From Salvator merianae (Eukaryota > Chordata > Lepidosauria > Squamata > Teiidae), in assembly GCA_003586115.2 (NCBI GenBank), contig QVOM02000073.1, forward strand, positions 29,463,298 to 29,527,297: 64,000 nt of DNA, written 5' to 3'. The notes beneath the pieces were generated by a model, which ran no database searches, was not told the origin of the DNA, and was given only the letters and a program-made list of their open reading frames with translations. Of the stretch, positions 45,568 to 56,584 are shown piece by piece. The position numbers were made by a program, and so were the translations under genes. Position 1 is the first letter of the stretch. Each line of letters begins with the position of its first letter.

Positions 45568-46542
45568 TAAGGGCCTGTTCGCACTTACAACAGTATAACG
45601 TAGGGGTGTGCACAAAGTTTCGTGCCACTCGAATTTTCGTCAAATTTCGTGATTTTGTTCCCTTCGCGTTCCTCTGGCGCACGCTGACAGAGTAGGCTGA
45701 ATCAGGCAGCGAGAGGAGAGGAGGGAAATCAAAGAAAGGAAGGGATTCCCTTCCTTTCGTTGATTTCCTTCCTCTCCCGCTTACTGTCTCTCATTCCCCC
45801 TAGTCTGTCAGTCCCATGCGCACACTGACAGACTGGGGGGGGGGGGATGAGAGAGAGGTGAGTGCCATCGGAAACAGAGAAATCAAGGTGAAGGATCTTT
45901 CCTTCGCCTTGATTTCTCTGCTTCCGGTCGCGGCGAAGACAAAGGGCTTCACTTTCGCACATATTTTTTCGTGCGAAAACGAAGCCCCGTAGCTTTGCAG
46001 GAATGCAAAGCGAAAGAGGAAAAGTGCCTTCGTGTACACCCCTAGTATAACGGTCTAACTAGCAAGGTTCAGGTCAGTCAGGTTCGGGTATGGAGAGAGG
46101 TCTTCACACCTGTCAGCTCTGGAACACTCTGCAAGCCAGCCAGTGCTGGACACAGTGTGGATGGAAGTGCACTAGTTCAGTAGTTGTGTTCGAACCCAGA
46201 GGGTCTGTGTTCGAACCTGTGTCCAAAAAGCCACCAGGGTCCGGACCCCAAGGTCTGAACTAGGGCGTGAACCAGCAGAGTGCACCTGCGCAGACCCACT
46301 GGCCCTGCCCCACTGCCATTTTGAACCCAGAAATGGTGCAAACGCACCTTTCCTGATCCTCATCTAATTGTGCAGGTCAGGTTGGAGACTACAATTTAGT
46401 TGACCACAGCTGGTTGGATTCAGGTAAGCTTCAGGTGAGCTTCGGTAGATTTTGGGTGAGCTGGGGCTGTTTGCAAGTGCACACCCTGTGTTCTAGCGAG
46501 TGTCCTGAAATGTACAATTCGCTAAGTGTGGACGGGCCCTAA
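45568..46542. mobile_element. Harbinger-like MITE, family B, split by a nested hAT element
   Basis: The outer element spans 45571-46539, from GGGCCTGTTCGCACTTAC to TAAGTGTGGACGGGCCC. TAA sits on both sides (45568-45570 and 46540-46542). Removing the inner insertion and one copy of its 8-bp duplication leaves 517 bp, essentially the same as the 516-bp uninterrupted relative at 40847-41362. The sequence order is collinear across the insertion point: TTACAACAGTATAACG on the left, GGTCTAACTAGCAAGG on the right, against TTACAACAATATAACATTCTAATTAGCAGG in the uninterrupted copy. The TAA duplication fits PIF/Harbinger. Confidence 0.85.
45593..46052. mobile_element. hAT-like GC-rich foldback transposon, copy 2 (nested, 444 bp)
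   Basis: The element spans 45601-46044, from TAGGGGTGTGCACAAAG to CTTCGTGTACACCCCTA. Both sides carry a perfect 8-bp duplication GTATAACG (45593-45600 and 46045-46052) taken from the MITE it inserted into. Relative to copy 1 it lacks much of the interior but keeps the TIRs, the AGGGATTCCCTTCC block, one CAGTCTGTCAG hairpin flanked by C- and G-runs, and the GATTTCTCTGCTTCCG-GCGGCGAAGA block near the right end. It has no transposase. It must be younger than the surrounding MITE. Confidence 0.9.
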
Positions 46543-47085
46543 GATTCCTATGATGATCCTTTAGTTTTCTGGGGTCCCATGTAATGTTTAGGAAAGGTCT
46601 AGGTCCCTTTCTCTCTCCTTTTGGTTCCTTTTCTCTCAACCTGTCAAAATTGTCCTCTGTTGACCATATAGCTGAGTCCCAGTGTAGCCTTGCAGAGCTG
46701 TTTTGCCTTGGTGCATCCTTAGCAGTAAGCCTGCAGTGCTATCCCTGTTGGGGATAGCCTTAGCATTGCATTGTATTACTTGCTTTTTTGACACTGACAA
46801 TCAGCTGCTGACAATCTGATTTGACAGTGCTGGTGTTTTTGTACAGATTTTGAGCTTTTTCTTGAGTTTTAATAAAGCTGCATTGCTGTTTTTGAAGAAT
46901 CTTTTGTTTGAACTTCTCTTCTTGTCTTCTGCTGATTATTTTAGGTCACACTCCAGTTAATTCTGCATTTTAGAAAACCTATAGCCTGCAAGGACCTGCA
47001 GTGTTGATGTTTAAGCAAAGCTATTTCCCCATCCCAATACAGCCCAGTACACTGTTTGCCTAATATTGGATGCAGTCTGAAGTCT
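46543..47085. other. no recognisable gene or element
   Basis: Even-composition DNA. TTTTAATAAAGCTGC at about 46868-46882 is a polyadenylation-like word without a coding context. Confidence 0.4.
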
Positions 47086-47268
47086 CATTCAGACAGGACC
47101 CAATATGTGGGATTATCCTGGATCTATGTTGGGATTCCCTTATGTATCCCTAGCAATCCCAGCTTAGTCCTGGGATATTGGGGTAATGTGTAATATCACT
47201 TTTCCAAGAAAATCATCTCTCCATCTAGGTTTTCCCAGAATAGAGATATGACTTACCTTGTCTGAATG
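47086..47268. repeat. putative short TIR element (183 bp)
   Basis: CATTCAGACA at 47086-47095 is exactly inverted as TGTCTGAATG at 47259-47268, with imperfect pairing just inside (GGACCCAATATG against CATATC-type words). The interior repeats GGGAT/ATCCC words (GGGATTATCC, GGGATTCCC, AATCCC, GGGATATTGGGG). It is probably a MITE. No convincing duplication was seen at the flanks. Confidence 0.5.
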
Positions 47269-47647
47269 CTTGCTTTCTGCATGGGCCTTGAAGAAAATGC
47301 TCCCTATGTGCAGGGCCGAAACTGCCTAAAAAAATTGCTACTGCACATGGCTGGGGGCAGGTGATCGTGCAGTTCCAAGTAGTTTGCACCATCAAAATAC
47401 CTCAAAGTAGCTGCTTCTCCATTCTGGGAGCCAGTGCCCAAACAGGTAAGTGCCCACACTTGCCCTGTGATTTTGCTCTGCTGTCTGGCAGGAACAGCAA
47501 GAGGCAATTGCAGGATCCAAATAAGATCCCACATTTTTTTGTTCTCACTGGAGGCAACCTATGAGAACAAAATGAAGTGGGAACTGCCAGGATGGTAGGA
47601 TGTAAGAATTGATTGATCCCTCTAGTTGAAAGTTCCACATCAGCTTT

Positions 47648-47710
47648 GTTTTAATGTACACCACCTTGAGATTTTTTTAAATGGAAAATATAAAATTGTC
47701 TTAAATAAGT
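47648..47710 (+). repeat. possible L2/SINE-type 3' tail
   Basis: GTTTTAATGTACACCACCTTGAG then GAAAATATAAAATTGTCTTAAATAA follows the general pattern of L2-derived ends (GTAAACCGCTTTGAG, then a TATAAAT-type tail) but is heavily diverged. Confidence 0.4.
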
Positions 47711-49109
47711 AACACTATATAACAACAGCTCCATAGATATTTGCTAATAGTACCACATCAAGTGGATCCATTATAATATCCTTCCTTCTGAAAGCCATTT
47801 CTATTGGAAATGGCCATGGAATTGGGGCTTGCTGGGCATGGAAGGAGCAGATTGCTCAGGGTAGTTGCCAATCTGTTCATAATCCAGTTCAGGGCTAGTA
47901 AAATCACACACAAACTTGTACTTGCTATAAAATAGATTCAAGTAATTTAAACATTTTTCTCCTTTTCTACCACTGAGTTGCATTAACTTCTATTGATTAC
48001 ATTTTAGGCAATATTTGTAGATGTATATATTTCAACTTCAGAGGAAATCATAAAGTGAAACAAAACATAAGACATTACAGCAACAATGTATTCTAAAGCT
48101 TTTTTAAAAAAATAATAATCATGCAAATAGATTAGGATTAAATACATTTATTTTTTGCAACTTTATACCAACACTTGTGGGACAGTCACAGTCAATAAAA
48201 AAAAAAGGTCATCTTATTATTTTATCATATCCCCTACTTTCAATTAACCATGTGGCACTGATTTTTGAAGATTCCTAGCTTTGAAATATCCAGCACATTT
48301 TGTCATATTGAGAGAATAGTTTAATTTTAATTGCATTTGAGAAAGAATTGGTCCTTTTGCATTATGCATTATATCAATTATCATGGTAGAGGAAACACAC
48401 AAAATACATTAATTATAGGTTGTGACCCAGCAAATCACAAAAATGTTTTTCTGAAGTAAATTATTGCCACTAATTAGCTTCTTGTTTGCCAGTTCTAGAC
48501 AAAATTCAAGTGATCTATTGTTAATATTGGCTATTTTATGTGGTATTACTGATAATATTAAACAGTTGAATTTGCTGGGCATTACGCCTGTCCTAAATGG
48601 AAATATCTTATAAATTTTACATTAAATTACAGTAGCACATAGCAATGTATGTTCAGTGCCAAAGTATTTGGTAACATTTTGAGATTTCCTTGTTATATTT
48701 CTTGTTCTATTTTGTAGTTATGTGCACTCTTGTATCTTTAGTAGAAAACCTCACCAGACAATATAGATCTGTTCAATCTTGCAAAGGTGAATTACACAAT
48801 AATAATTTGTATATCACTTTGAATCCTGCAATGGAATAAATTCATATTCTGAATTCATGGTAGAAGCCAGTCAAAAAAATGACCATTAGAAAAGGAAGAA
48901 CAGGAAGAAAACAAACTCTTAGCAGTGCCATCACCACTGGAAATTAGAGGGATGACTACCCATGAAAACACCCAATGTATCTCCCAGGCTGTTGAATGTC
49001 CTCTCCTCTCAGATGCTTCAAGCATCATCTCACTATACATTCAAAAAGTTGATGAAAATGCACCTCTTTATCCAGGCTTTTTGTTAAAGAAGTAATTATC
49101 ATTTTCTTC

Positions 49110-49166
49110 TGTGTGCTGACCTGAGACCTCAGAGTGCAAGGCAGGATATAAAACTAAATAACTAAA
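49110..49166 (+). repeat. possible L2/SINE-type 3' tail
   Basis: CTGACCTGAGACCTCAGAG followed by GCAAGGCAGGATATAAAACT and AAATAACTAAA resembles the terminal GGCGGGATATAAAT-type end of L2-dependent repeats. It is short and diverged. Confidence 0.4.
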
Positions 49167-52100
49167 GTAGATAACTGTTGAAGCTTATGTCTCCTTGCCC
49201 TATCACTGACAAACTGGGAACATCTAATCAGAAAAAGAGAGGGGCAGGCTTACATTCATACAGAGAGTAGATATTGAAGATGAGCTGCTAGACAGGAAAA
49301 AAGATTGTCCAATTGGTCTTTTTTTTCCCCCTAAGAGTTCAGACCCTCATATAGATGGTACAGAAAACCTTGGTGAACACAAATATGCCAACTGTAACCC
49401 TGGGACCCAGTAGTAGAAAATGTAAGATATGTGGGCATTTGCCATTATCTATTTTAGCCCTAGTCCATTTCCTTGGTTACAGGTCTCCTTTGGAATACTG
49501 TACATAAAAACAGATAATTGTGATATCTTGGTCTAGGAATTTGTTTTGCAGATTAGAGCAGGCAGATAGGCACATACAGTAAACATGAAATACCATTAAA
49601 ATAAATGGAATTTAAATTAAAAAAGAAGAAAACATGAAAGCATCTAAAAAATTCTGAAAATCTTACTTGAAAATAAGCAAGTTCTATTTATGTGTTAAGG
49701 AACACACATGCTTTCAGCATATCTGAATTAGTACATACGGACAGAATAAAATCATCTTTGTGAGCATGTGCTCCAAGAATAAGGCACTCATATCTTTTTC
49801 TGTAAATCATGCAAATAAATAAGTAGATATCAAGCTGTTACCTAGATACCAATACCTGTGATTTAGAAGCATTTTATAGGCCAAGCTATGGTTTCTGCTC
49901 CCAAAGAGTGCTTGCAGGAATAACTATATGTGGATTGTTCTGTTTATTTTTGTTTTGCTTTCAGAGGATTAAGGGGAAAATAATATGTTAAGAGTGTGTG
50001 TGTGACTCTCTGTATGTAAATTATACTGTTCACCAGAATTTCCTTTTATTTAGATATATAGAGTGTTTTTAACCTTATAGTGTATGAATATTACATGCTA
50101 CAAAAGGTATTGCACTATATTTATTAACCACTTGTATTTATTAATTGCATTTCCTTAAGTACGTTAGCAAAAAAGACACACCATTGCCTGGGTTTGAAGA
50201 ATGTGTTCACAACCTGTCAATCAGTTACTAGACAGCGTTTGTGACTTGATATGCTAGTTCTAAAAGAGAAGATAATCAAGTTACTTACAATGCAATTTAC
50301 ACAATATTGGTTTGTTTGAATTTCAGACATAGATGTTACAAACCCAAGAACAGAAAGCATGATAGAATGTAGTGCCCCTTAAAATTCTTATTTTGACCCA
50401 CTGCCCTTCCTTAGAATTAACAGAACCATGGACAGCAGGATTGTGACCATATATAGCTGGGTATTGCTAGATAATAAAAGCAGAGTTTGCAGCACTACAT
50501 CAGTATATTCATCTTGCAGCACTACATCAATAAATTCATCTTGCTTCTCTAAAATATTCTTTTCTCCATTCCTCCTGAATCAAGCAAAACAAGCAGGTAT
50601 GCAAAGGATTATGTCAATCACCACTGGTCAATTTGTATGCTGCTAGTACTTAGACAGTACTAGCACGGGTAAAGATATGTAAAAGTCACCTCTGGAAGTA
50701 ACAGACTGGAAATTGCAGGGCAATTGAGGTGCTATCCAGCAACATTTGCCTTTCATTGGTAGTCAGAAATCTGAATCTATTAGGTCAAAATATAAATAGT
50801 TGTTTTATATATTTTTAACTGTGATGTATGTGCAATATTGTCCCTCAAAAACAGAACAGTACTGAGGGCTACATGTTCTGATGTTTGATGTTTTGATGTT
50901 TGATCAGGTCACTTCAAGCATTCCAACATCAGTTGTTGATTGATGAGGAGATTATGATTGATAAACCCTCCTGTCCATAGTCAGTTCAAGGCAAGATCCT
51001 TGGCCATCAAGCTTGTTAGGAATCAAAGATCTTAGAATATGAGCACCTTGCCTTGCACCGACTATGGCCAGGAGAGTACCAACCAGTTATAACCTGCCCC
51101 TCAGCCACCAAATGCTATTACTGCTTTTTTAGAACTTTGATTCTTCATTGAAGCAGTAGGCTACCACCACAGAAATGCTGTTGAAGAATATGAAGATGTG
51201 TTTCACAAAACTGCAGAGTGCAGTGTAACAGTAATTAATAGTTTAATAGTAATTAATAGTTTTTGTTAAAAACATAGGTGTTTATTTTAACAGAATCTGT
51301 ATGTTATTGGGTTCCCTGTGTTGTTTAAAAAATATAGGGATAGTAGGGTAAAGTTTCCTATGTTAAGTTGCAAGTACACAAAATCTTCTTATAGTTCTTT
51401 AAGTCACCCCTGACTCTTGTAACGGGTAGACGAGATTCTTGTAGTTTAATTCAGCTAAGCTCCTGAATCCTGCATAACTGCAATTGCACTGAGCTGTGTA
51501 CTGGTTAGCAACTGAAATCCCAGAAACAATAAAAGAGTCCTCATGCCTCATCAGTCCTCATGCCTCATGCCTCATCATTGTTACTTTAAATATCCAGAAG
51601 CCTTTCCCTGCCTTTATGATCCCTTTCCTGGCTCTTGACACTAACTTTTTTTCCTGTTATAACAAGCAGTATCTGATGATCAGAAATATTCCATCTCTAA
51701 CAAAACCACAAGATTTTTGATAACAGGATTTTGATTGATGATGCATCATACATATACAAGATTGACAAGACTTACACAGATTTGAAGGAGTTTTCCTCTT
51801 TATGGATCACTGCAAAAACTTTCTTTTTCCCTAGCAGATTGTAGATGGCACTGTGAGTGTCTGACTGCAGCTCTGCCTTTCCTTCCACCTGAAGTCCTAC
51901 TCAAATGGCTAAGACTAAAAGTCAAATGGCTAAGAGCTTTCTAGGTATCCTCTCACTGAGCTTTATTGGGTAGAGTGCTATTCAGTACAGACCACCAAGT
52001 TTTACAGTTTCAGCCAGAGTGCAAGTGCTGTTGTTCAAACCACAGCCAGGCTTTGCCTAATTCCACTTTGGTAGGAACCACCAGCTTTTATAGAATGGCA

Positions 52101-52507
52101 TGTATCTATATCTCACCACTAAGACATTGGCAAGATCTATACACCTCCTGTGCATTAAGAATAGTGCTCTTTACATGTTGCTGCTGCCCCCAGCATCAAG
52201 TATTTCTTGTAGCTAATGACAACTAGAAAGAAATGCAAAAGCTGTAGTGATTCCAGACCCACTGCTGTATCTTTTTTATTTGCCTTTGGCTGCTTCTATT
52301 TAGCCTCTTCTGACTGACATGGAATTGGGTGGGATGAGAAAAGGGCAGCAAATGGGTTTGGACAAGCTATGGCTGCCTCTTGCCCCTCCAGCTGTTCTGA
52401 GTGACTCAGTCTCAGAGTGGGAGAAAAGTCTTTGAAAACAACTAAGATGGGCAATACAACTTGATTCTCCAAAACAAGGTAGCAACACAAAAGGATCCAG
52501 AGCAAAT

Positions 52508-52761
52508 TAAGGCTGTATTCATATGTGGCAAAAACAGTGGATGAGAAGCATCTTGGAGTTGATAAAACACGGCATTAGTTTCTTCATTCCATTTCATTCC
52601 CTCTCCAATCCACTTCAAAGGCACTTTGGAAGTGCATGTTCTGGCTTTTAATATGTATTAGAGATGGAACAGACATTTATTTGTATCAGTGATACCTCTG
52701 AACCATCTCTGAGCTGCCTCTGAGGTACTTTTTTTTTTTACTGCATTTGAATGCAGCCTAA
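52508..52761. mobile_element. Harbinger-like MITE, family C (248 bp)
   Basis: The element spans 52511-52758, starting GGCTGTATTCATATG and ending CATTTGAATGCAGCC, with inverted termini matching at 13 of 15 positions. TAA is present on both sides (52508-52510 and 52759-52761). The interior contains TTAATATGTATTAGAGATGG and GATACCTCTGAACCATCTCT, words that recur at 44.3-44.44 kb and 54.6-54.67 kb in incomplete copies. It has no coding capacity. The 3-bp TSD again points to PIF/Harbinger-type transposition. Confidence 0.75.
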
Positions 52762-54205
52762 AACTGAAATATAATTATAAGAGTTAACAATAAATAAAAC
52801 AATTAGAATCTAAATGTTTTAAAATAGCAAAATAGACCACTAATAATAGTAGATTGAAAACTAACAAAATTGGCTCTATTGTAAATTTATCTAGCTCAAT
52901 TACAGAAAGTGTTTATATGATTCCAGAAACTTCAATCAAAGCCAATTGTTAAAAAAAGGGAAGAAGTAAAACCAGTGACTTTTTTTTTTTTTTCAAATTA
53001 GAGATGGAATTAGTTTTCTGCACAAGGAAAGAGATAACTAAAATCTATTCACAATGGTATGCAGATAGCAAATAATGTCTCAACAACATCATATCCAGCT
53101 AATAATTAAAAAGACCAGCTCTTCAAAGTTGCTTTTCAAACTTATCATCATCATCACAGTTCTGACAGTAGCAAATAGGCAGCCACCAATACTCTCCATC
53201 AAGTTAGAAATACTAACATGTGCCTTGCTAGCATCAGCTGCAGAAGGCACCAAGCTGGGATCTTCGATGTTGAGATCTAAAGAAGTCAGACACATTTTGA
53301 CAAAATTGTCTTCATTAGTGCCTTGATGTCAATAATATCAATTCAGCATCTTCACTGACGAAATCCACTCTTGCAGCAGTAAAACTATAGAAATGAAGCT
53401 GATTTTGAACAAAACTGAAGTGAAATTTGACTTTTTAAAAGATAAATCATTCTCTTTCCTAAGTATTTGAATTAACAACAATCACAAGAATTCAAAACTA
53501 AAAATATCCTGAAAAAGTATCAGAGTTTAGGAATAAATAGTGAAGAAAAGATGTTTCCTTCAGGCATTTACAAGGTTGGAACTGTCAGGAAATACTGACT
53601 TCTGCACTGGGCCTTACTTGGGATTATATCCTTGAATAGGGGCCTGCCATCCACATGCTCATTCAAACTACAGCAGGCTTCACTCAGGACCTGTGTAGTC
53701 TGCACTAGTATGCAGTCTACAGACTCCTAATCTGAAATATAATCCAGAATAAGGCCAGCGCAGGAAGGGCCATACTGGAAATTTCTGAAAAAAATGAAAT
53801 TACCTGAGTCATGAAACAACAACAACTTATCTTCCATTATTTGGAAATGAGCGTGTTGAATGAGATGCAGGCAGCGAATAGCTTAGTTGAACTATCCCTG
53901 GAGTCACCTTTCCTGCAAGGAAAAAACAAGTCCAGGACAGATTGGTCACATAAATGCAGAAACAAAGTACATCATACCTGCCTTTATATTCTTGCCAGTT
54001 GATCCTTCAATGAAATGGAAAGATGGCTGTAATTCAGTCATTTTCAGTCTATTGGAGAACCAGCTGCTGAGGAAAAAGCATAGCTTTGAGAAGGGTTCCT
54101 CTTCACAGCTGAGTTTCCCCTTAGAACATCAGTCATGGTGAGACTTATACTATTTGCTTGCCATGCTTCTGCATCATTTTCCAGAGCACTTTCAATGGGG
54201 GATGT
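52762..54205. other. no recognisable gene; T-runs
   Basis: A T15 run lies at 52980-52994. The frames at 53075-53326 and 53811-54141 are short and without motifs. No element ends were recognised. Confidence 0.45.
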
Positions 54206-54560
54206 CTAGTATGTAGGGATGTGCAAATTTCAATTTGTATTAAAAAAAAAAGTTCAAAATTTCATTTTTGCAAATTTTTGCATTAAAATGAAAATGACTT
54301 TTTTTTGCATTTACAGTTTTCGAACGAAAACAGAAAAGCCTATTCTTTTGCAAAAAAAATGAAATTCATTGCATTTTCGTAATTTTCACTCTGTTTAAAC
54401 CATGAAAATGGCATTTTCAATGGGAAAATGAATGCGAAAAATGAATGTGAAAAATGCATTTTTCAACAACAAAATTTGCTGACGAAGCGAAAAGGCAGAT
54501 TTTCATTTGAAAACTAATAAAAAATTAATTTCCTTTTTTGTGCACATCCCTACTAATACA
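54206..54560. mobile_element. AT-rich hAT-like MITE, copy 2 (339 bp)
   Basis: The element spans 54214-54552, from TAGGGATGTGCAAATTTC to TTTTGTGCACATCCCTA. It shares GTTTAAACCATGAAAATGGC, TTTTCAATGGGAAAA and AAATTTGCTGA words, in order, with the 33851-34200 copy. The flanking octamers CTAGTATG and CTAATACA agree at only 5 of 8, so the TSD is weak, but the terminal inverted repeats are clear. It has no coding capacity. Confidence 0.75.
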
Positions 54561-55871
54561 CACATTAAAATAGTGACTCAAAGGCTATTTAGAGCTAGTA
54601 GCATGTGATAGCTGGTGTCCATTCCACTTCTGATCCACATTAAAGGCCACATCTGAGCCACTTTTTTCTACTTCATACAGATACATTTCTCATAGTGAAA
54701 TACAGAAATTCAAATTCAATGGAATAAAATGTGTCAGTGGTGTGTGTCAACTATGTGGGTACTCAATCTAATATTTGAGAAAGTTACTTTTTGAACAAGG
54801 TATATATATATATTTCTAAACCATATAGAAATCATCTATTTGTGAAATGTTAATTTTAAAAAGTCATATGTTTCTTTGCTTTAAAATGCAATTTGCACAA
54901 AAGCCACATGAATATTGCATTAGAGAGAGTACAGATCAGAAAGAGTTAATACAAATCCTTATACAACAAAACAAGTATAGTGCCTGATGTGAAAGGGTTT
55001 GGACTGCCTCTTTCCATAGCTCTTCCAAAACTCCTCCCCATCAGTGAAAAGATTGTTCTGCACAATCTGTCAATCTTCAGTAGCAGTTCTCCATCTTTTC
55101 TCTTCTTTGCTCTTATAGAAAAGAGCATGTTTTCCCATTCTCCATTCCAGCGCAAAAGAGTATTTGGTGGCAGACTGCCTGCTGATCAAGTACTGTTTAT
55201 ATTTGCAGGACAAAGGAAGGAAATTGAGTGCTGGCAGGAATTATATCATCTGCCTTTTCAGCTGAGAATTGTTGTGTTAAGGACTGCTCCGGCAGTCTTT
55301 CCCAACACTGAAACATAGATAGTGCTGGCAATATTGCATATTTGCAGTTGAAACTCACAGTTATGAGCAGCTTGCCAGCTTAGAGAGAAAGTGAACCCTG
55401 TCACCTATTCCTGGAAGTTCTACCCCTGTCAATCTGCAAGATGGCAGATCATGCACGGAGGGAGGGAAGCATTGTACTTTGAATGCTGGAAGAATCACTT
55501 TGCAGGAAAAGGAAGATGGAAGTAAAGACTGCACATTTGATATACCATCTCACATTTAGGTGTGGCTTCCATGTGACTGATTCTGATTTAAGGCACAGTA
55601 AAAGTTGCCTGTACCTGCTATATCAGACACCTTATTATAGTTTCCATGGAACTAAAGATTGTCTGTGTGCTTTATCAAGTGAAGGTGAGGAATTTCTTCA
55701 TTTCTGTTTGATGGACAAGGATCAGATATCAGTCTATGGACAATCTTGGGGGGGAGAAGCAGGTTCATTTCATGTCTTTGAAAACAAGCAGCAGAAGCAG
55801 TGGGGCAAGGTGAGTTGAAGAGTTTGTTTGAGTTCTTCAACCTGCTCTGCTGCTACAAAACCTTAAAAGTA
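54561..55871. other. no confident gene; MITE scrap at 54.58-54.67 kb
   Basis: The stretch GCTAGTAGCATGTGATAGCTGG then CATTCCACTTCTGATCC resembles 44.28-44.32 kb and the family C MITE. The frames at 54980-55318 and 55483-55818 (112 and 111 codons) have reasonable composition, but I recognise no domain, signal peptide or splice context that would support a gene. Confidence 0.4.
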
Positions 55872-56584
55872 CTTGTAGCTAGGGATGTGCACGAAGGCAC
55901 TTTTCCCTTTTCGCTTCGCAGGAATGCAAAGCTCCTAGGCTTAGTTTTCATGCGAAAAAATACGCACAAAAATGAAGCCCTTTGTTTTTGCGGAGAAGAT
56001 TTTCGCCACAAACGGAAGCAGAGAAATCAAGGCGAAGGGAAGACCTTTGCCTTAATTTCTCTGCTTCGGATGGCGCTCGCCTCTCTCTCATTCCCCCCCC
56101 CAGTCTGTCAGTGTAATGACAGACTGGGGGGGGAATGAGAGAGAGGCGAGCGCCATCGGAAGCGGTGAAATCAAGGCAAAGGTCTTCCCTTTGCCTTGAT
56201 TGCTCCGTTTCTGCTGGCTGCTGGCTGCCTCATTCACCCTAGGCTGTCAGCGCTGGCGCTGACAGCCTCGGGGGGTGAGTCAGTGAGGGGAAGAGAAGGA
56301 AAATCAACGGGAAGGGAATCCCTCCCTTCCGTTGAATTTTCTCCACTTCCGCTCGCTGCTGGCTGGCTGATTCACTCTAGGCTGTCAGCGCCAGCGCTGA
56401 CAACCTAGAGATGTGAGAATCTGGCATATTGCAAAGGTCCCGAAATGCTTTGAAAAATTGAGGGACCTTCGCAATTCGCATTCGTGATTTCTGTTGCCCT
56501 TCGCATGCGATGCGAAGGGCACGAAATCACGAAATTCGATCGAAAATTGAATGCCACGAAGCTTCGTTCACCCCTACTTGTAGC
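55872..56584. mobile_element. hAT-like GC-rich foldback transposon, copy 3 (697 bp)
   Basis: The element spans 55880-56576, from TAGGGATGTGCACGAAG to TTCACCCCTA. The 8-bp duplication CTTGTAGC is perfect on both sides (55872-55879 and 56577-56584). It lies in the opposite orientation to copy 1: its right part (GATCGAAAATTGAATGCCAC then GAAGCTTCG) is the reverse complement of the left part of copy 1. The centre holds a large hairpin at about 56067-56156, in which TGGCGCTCGCCTCTCTCTCA pairs with TGAGAGAGAGGCGAGCGCCA. The 30-bp GGCTGTCAGCGC hairpin occurs twice (about 56240-56268 and 56377-56405). There is no transposase. Confidence 0.88.

Larger units (their letters stand above)
47269..52507. 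other. mostly unrecognised AT-rich DNA with two weak retroelement tails
   Basis: Two short L2/SINE-like 3' ends are annotated separately (47648-47710 and 49110-49166). Elsewhere there are small simple runs (GTGTGTGTGTG near 49994-50003). The tandem word GCAGCACTACATCA-TATTCATCTT is duplicated at about 50489-50543. TCAGTCCTCATGCCTCATGC direct repeats lie near 51537-51576. No open frame carries a recognised domain. Confidence 0.4.

Noticed and set aside
55483..55818. 111-codon frame with balanced composition
   Set aside because: No motif, no splice context and no promoter or polyadenylation context that would raise it above chance.
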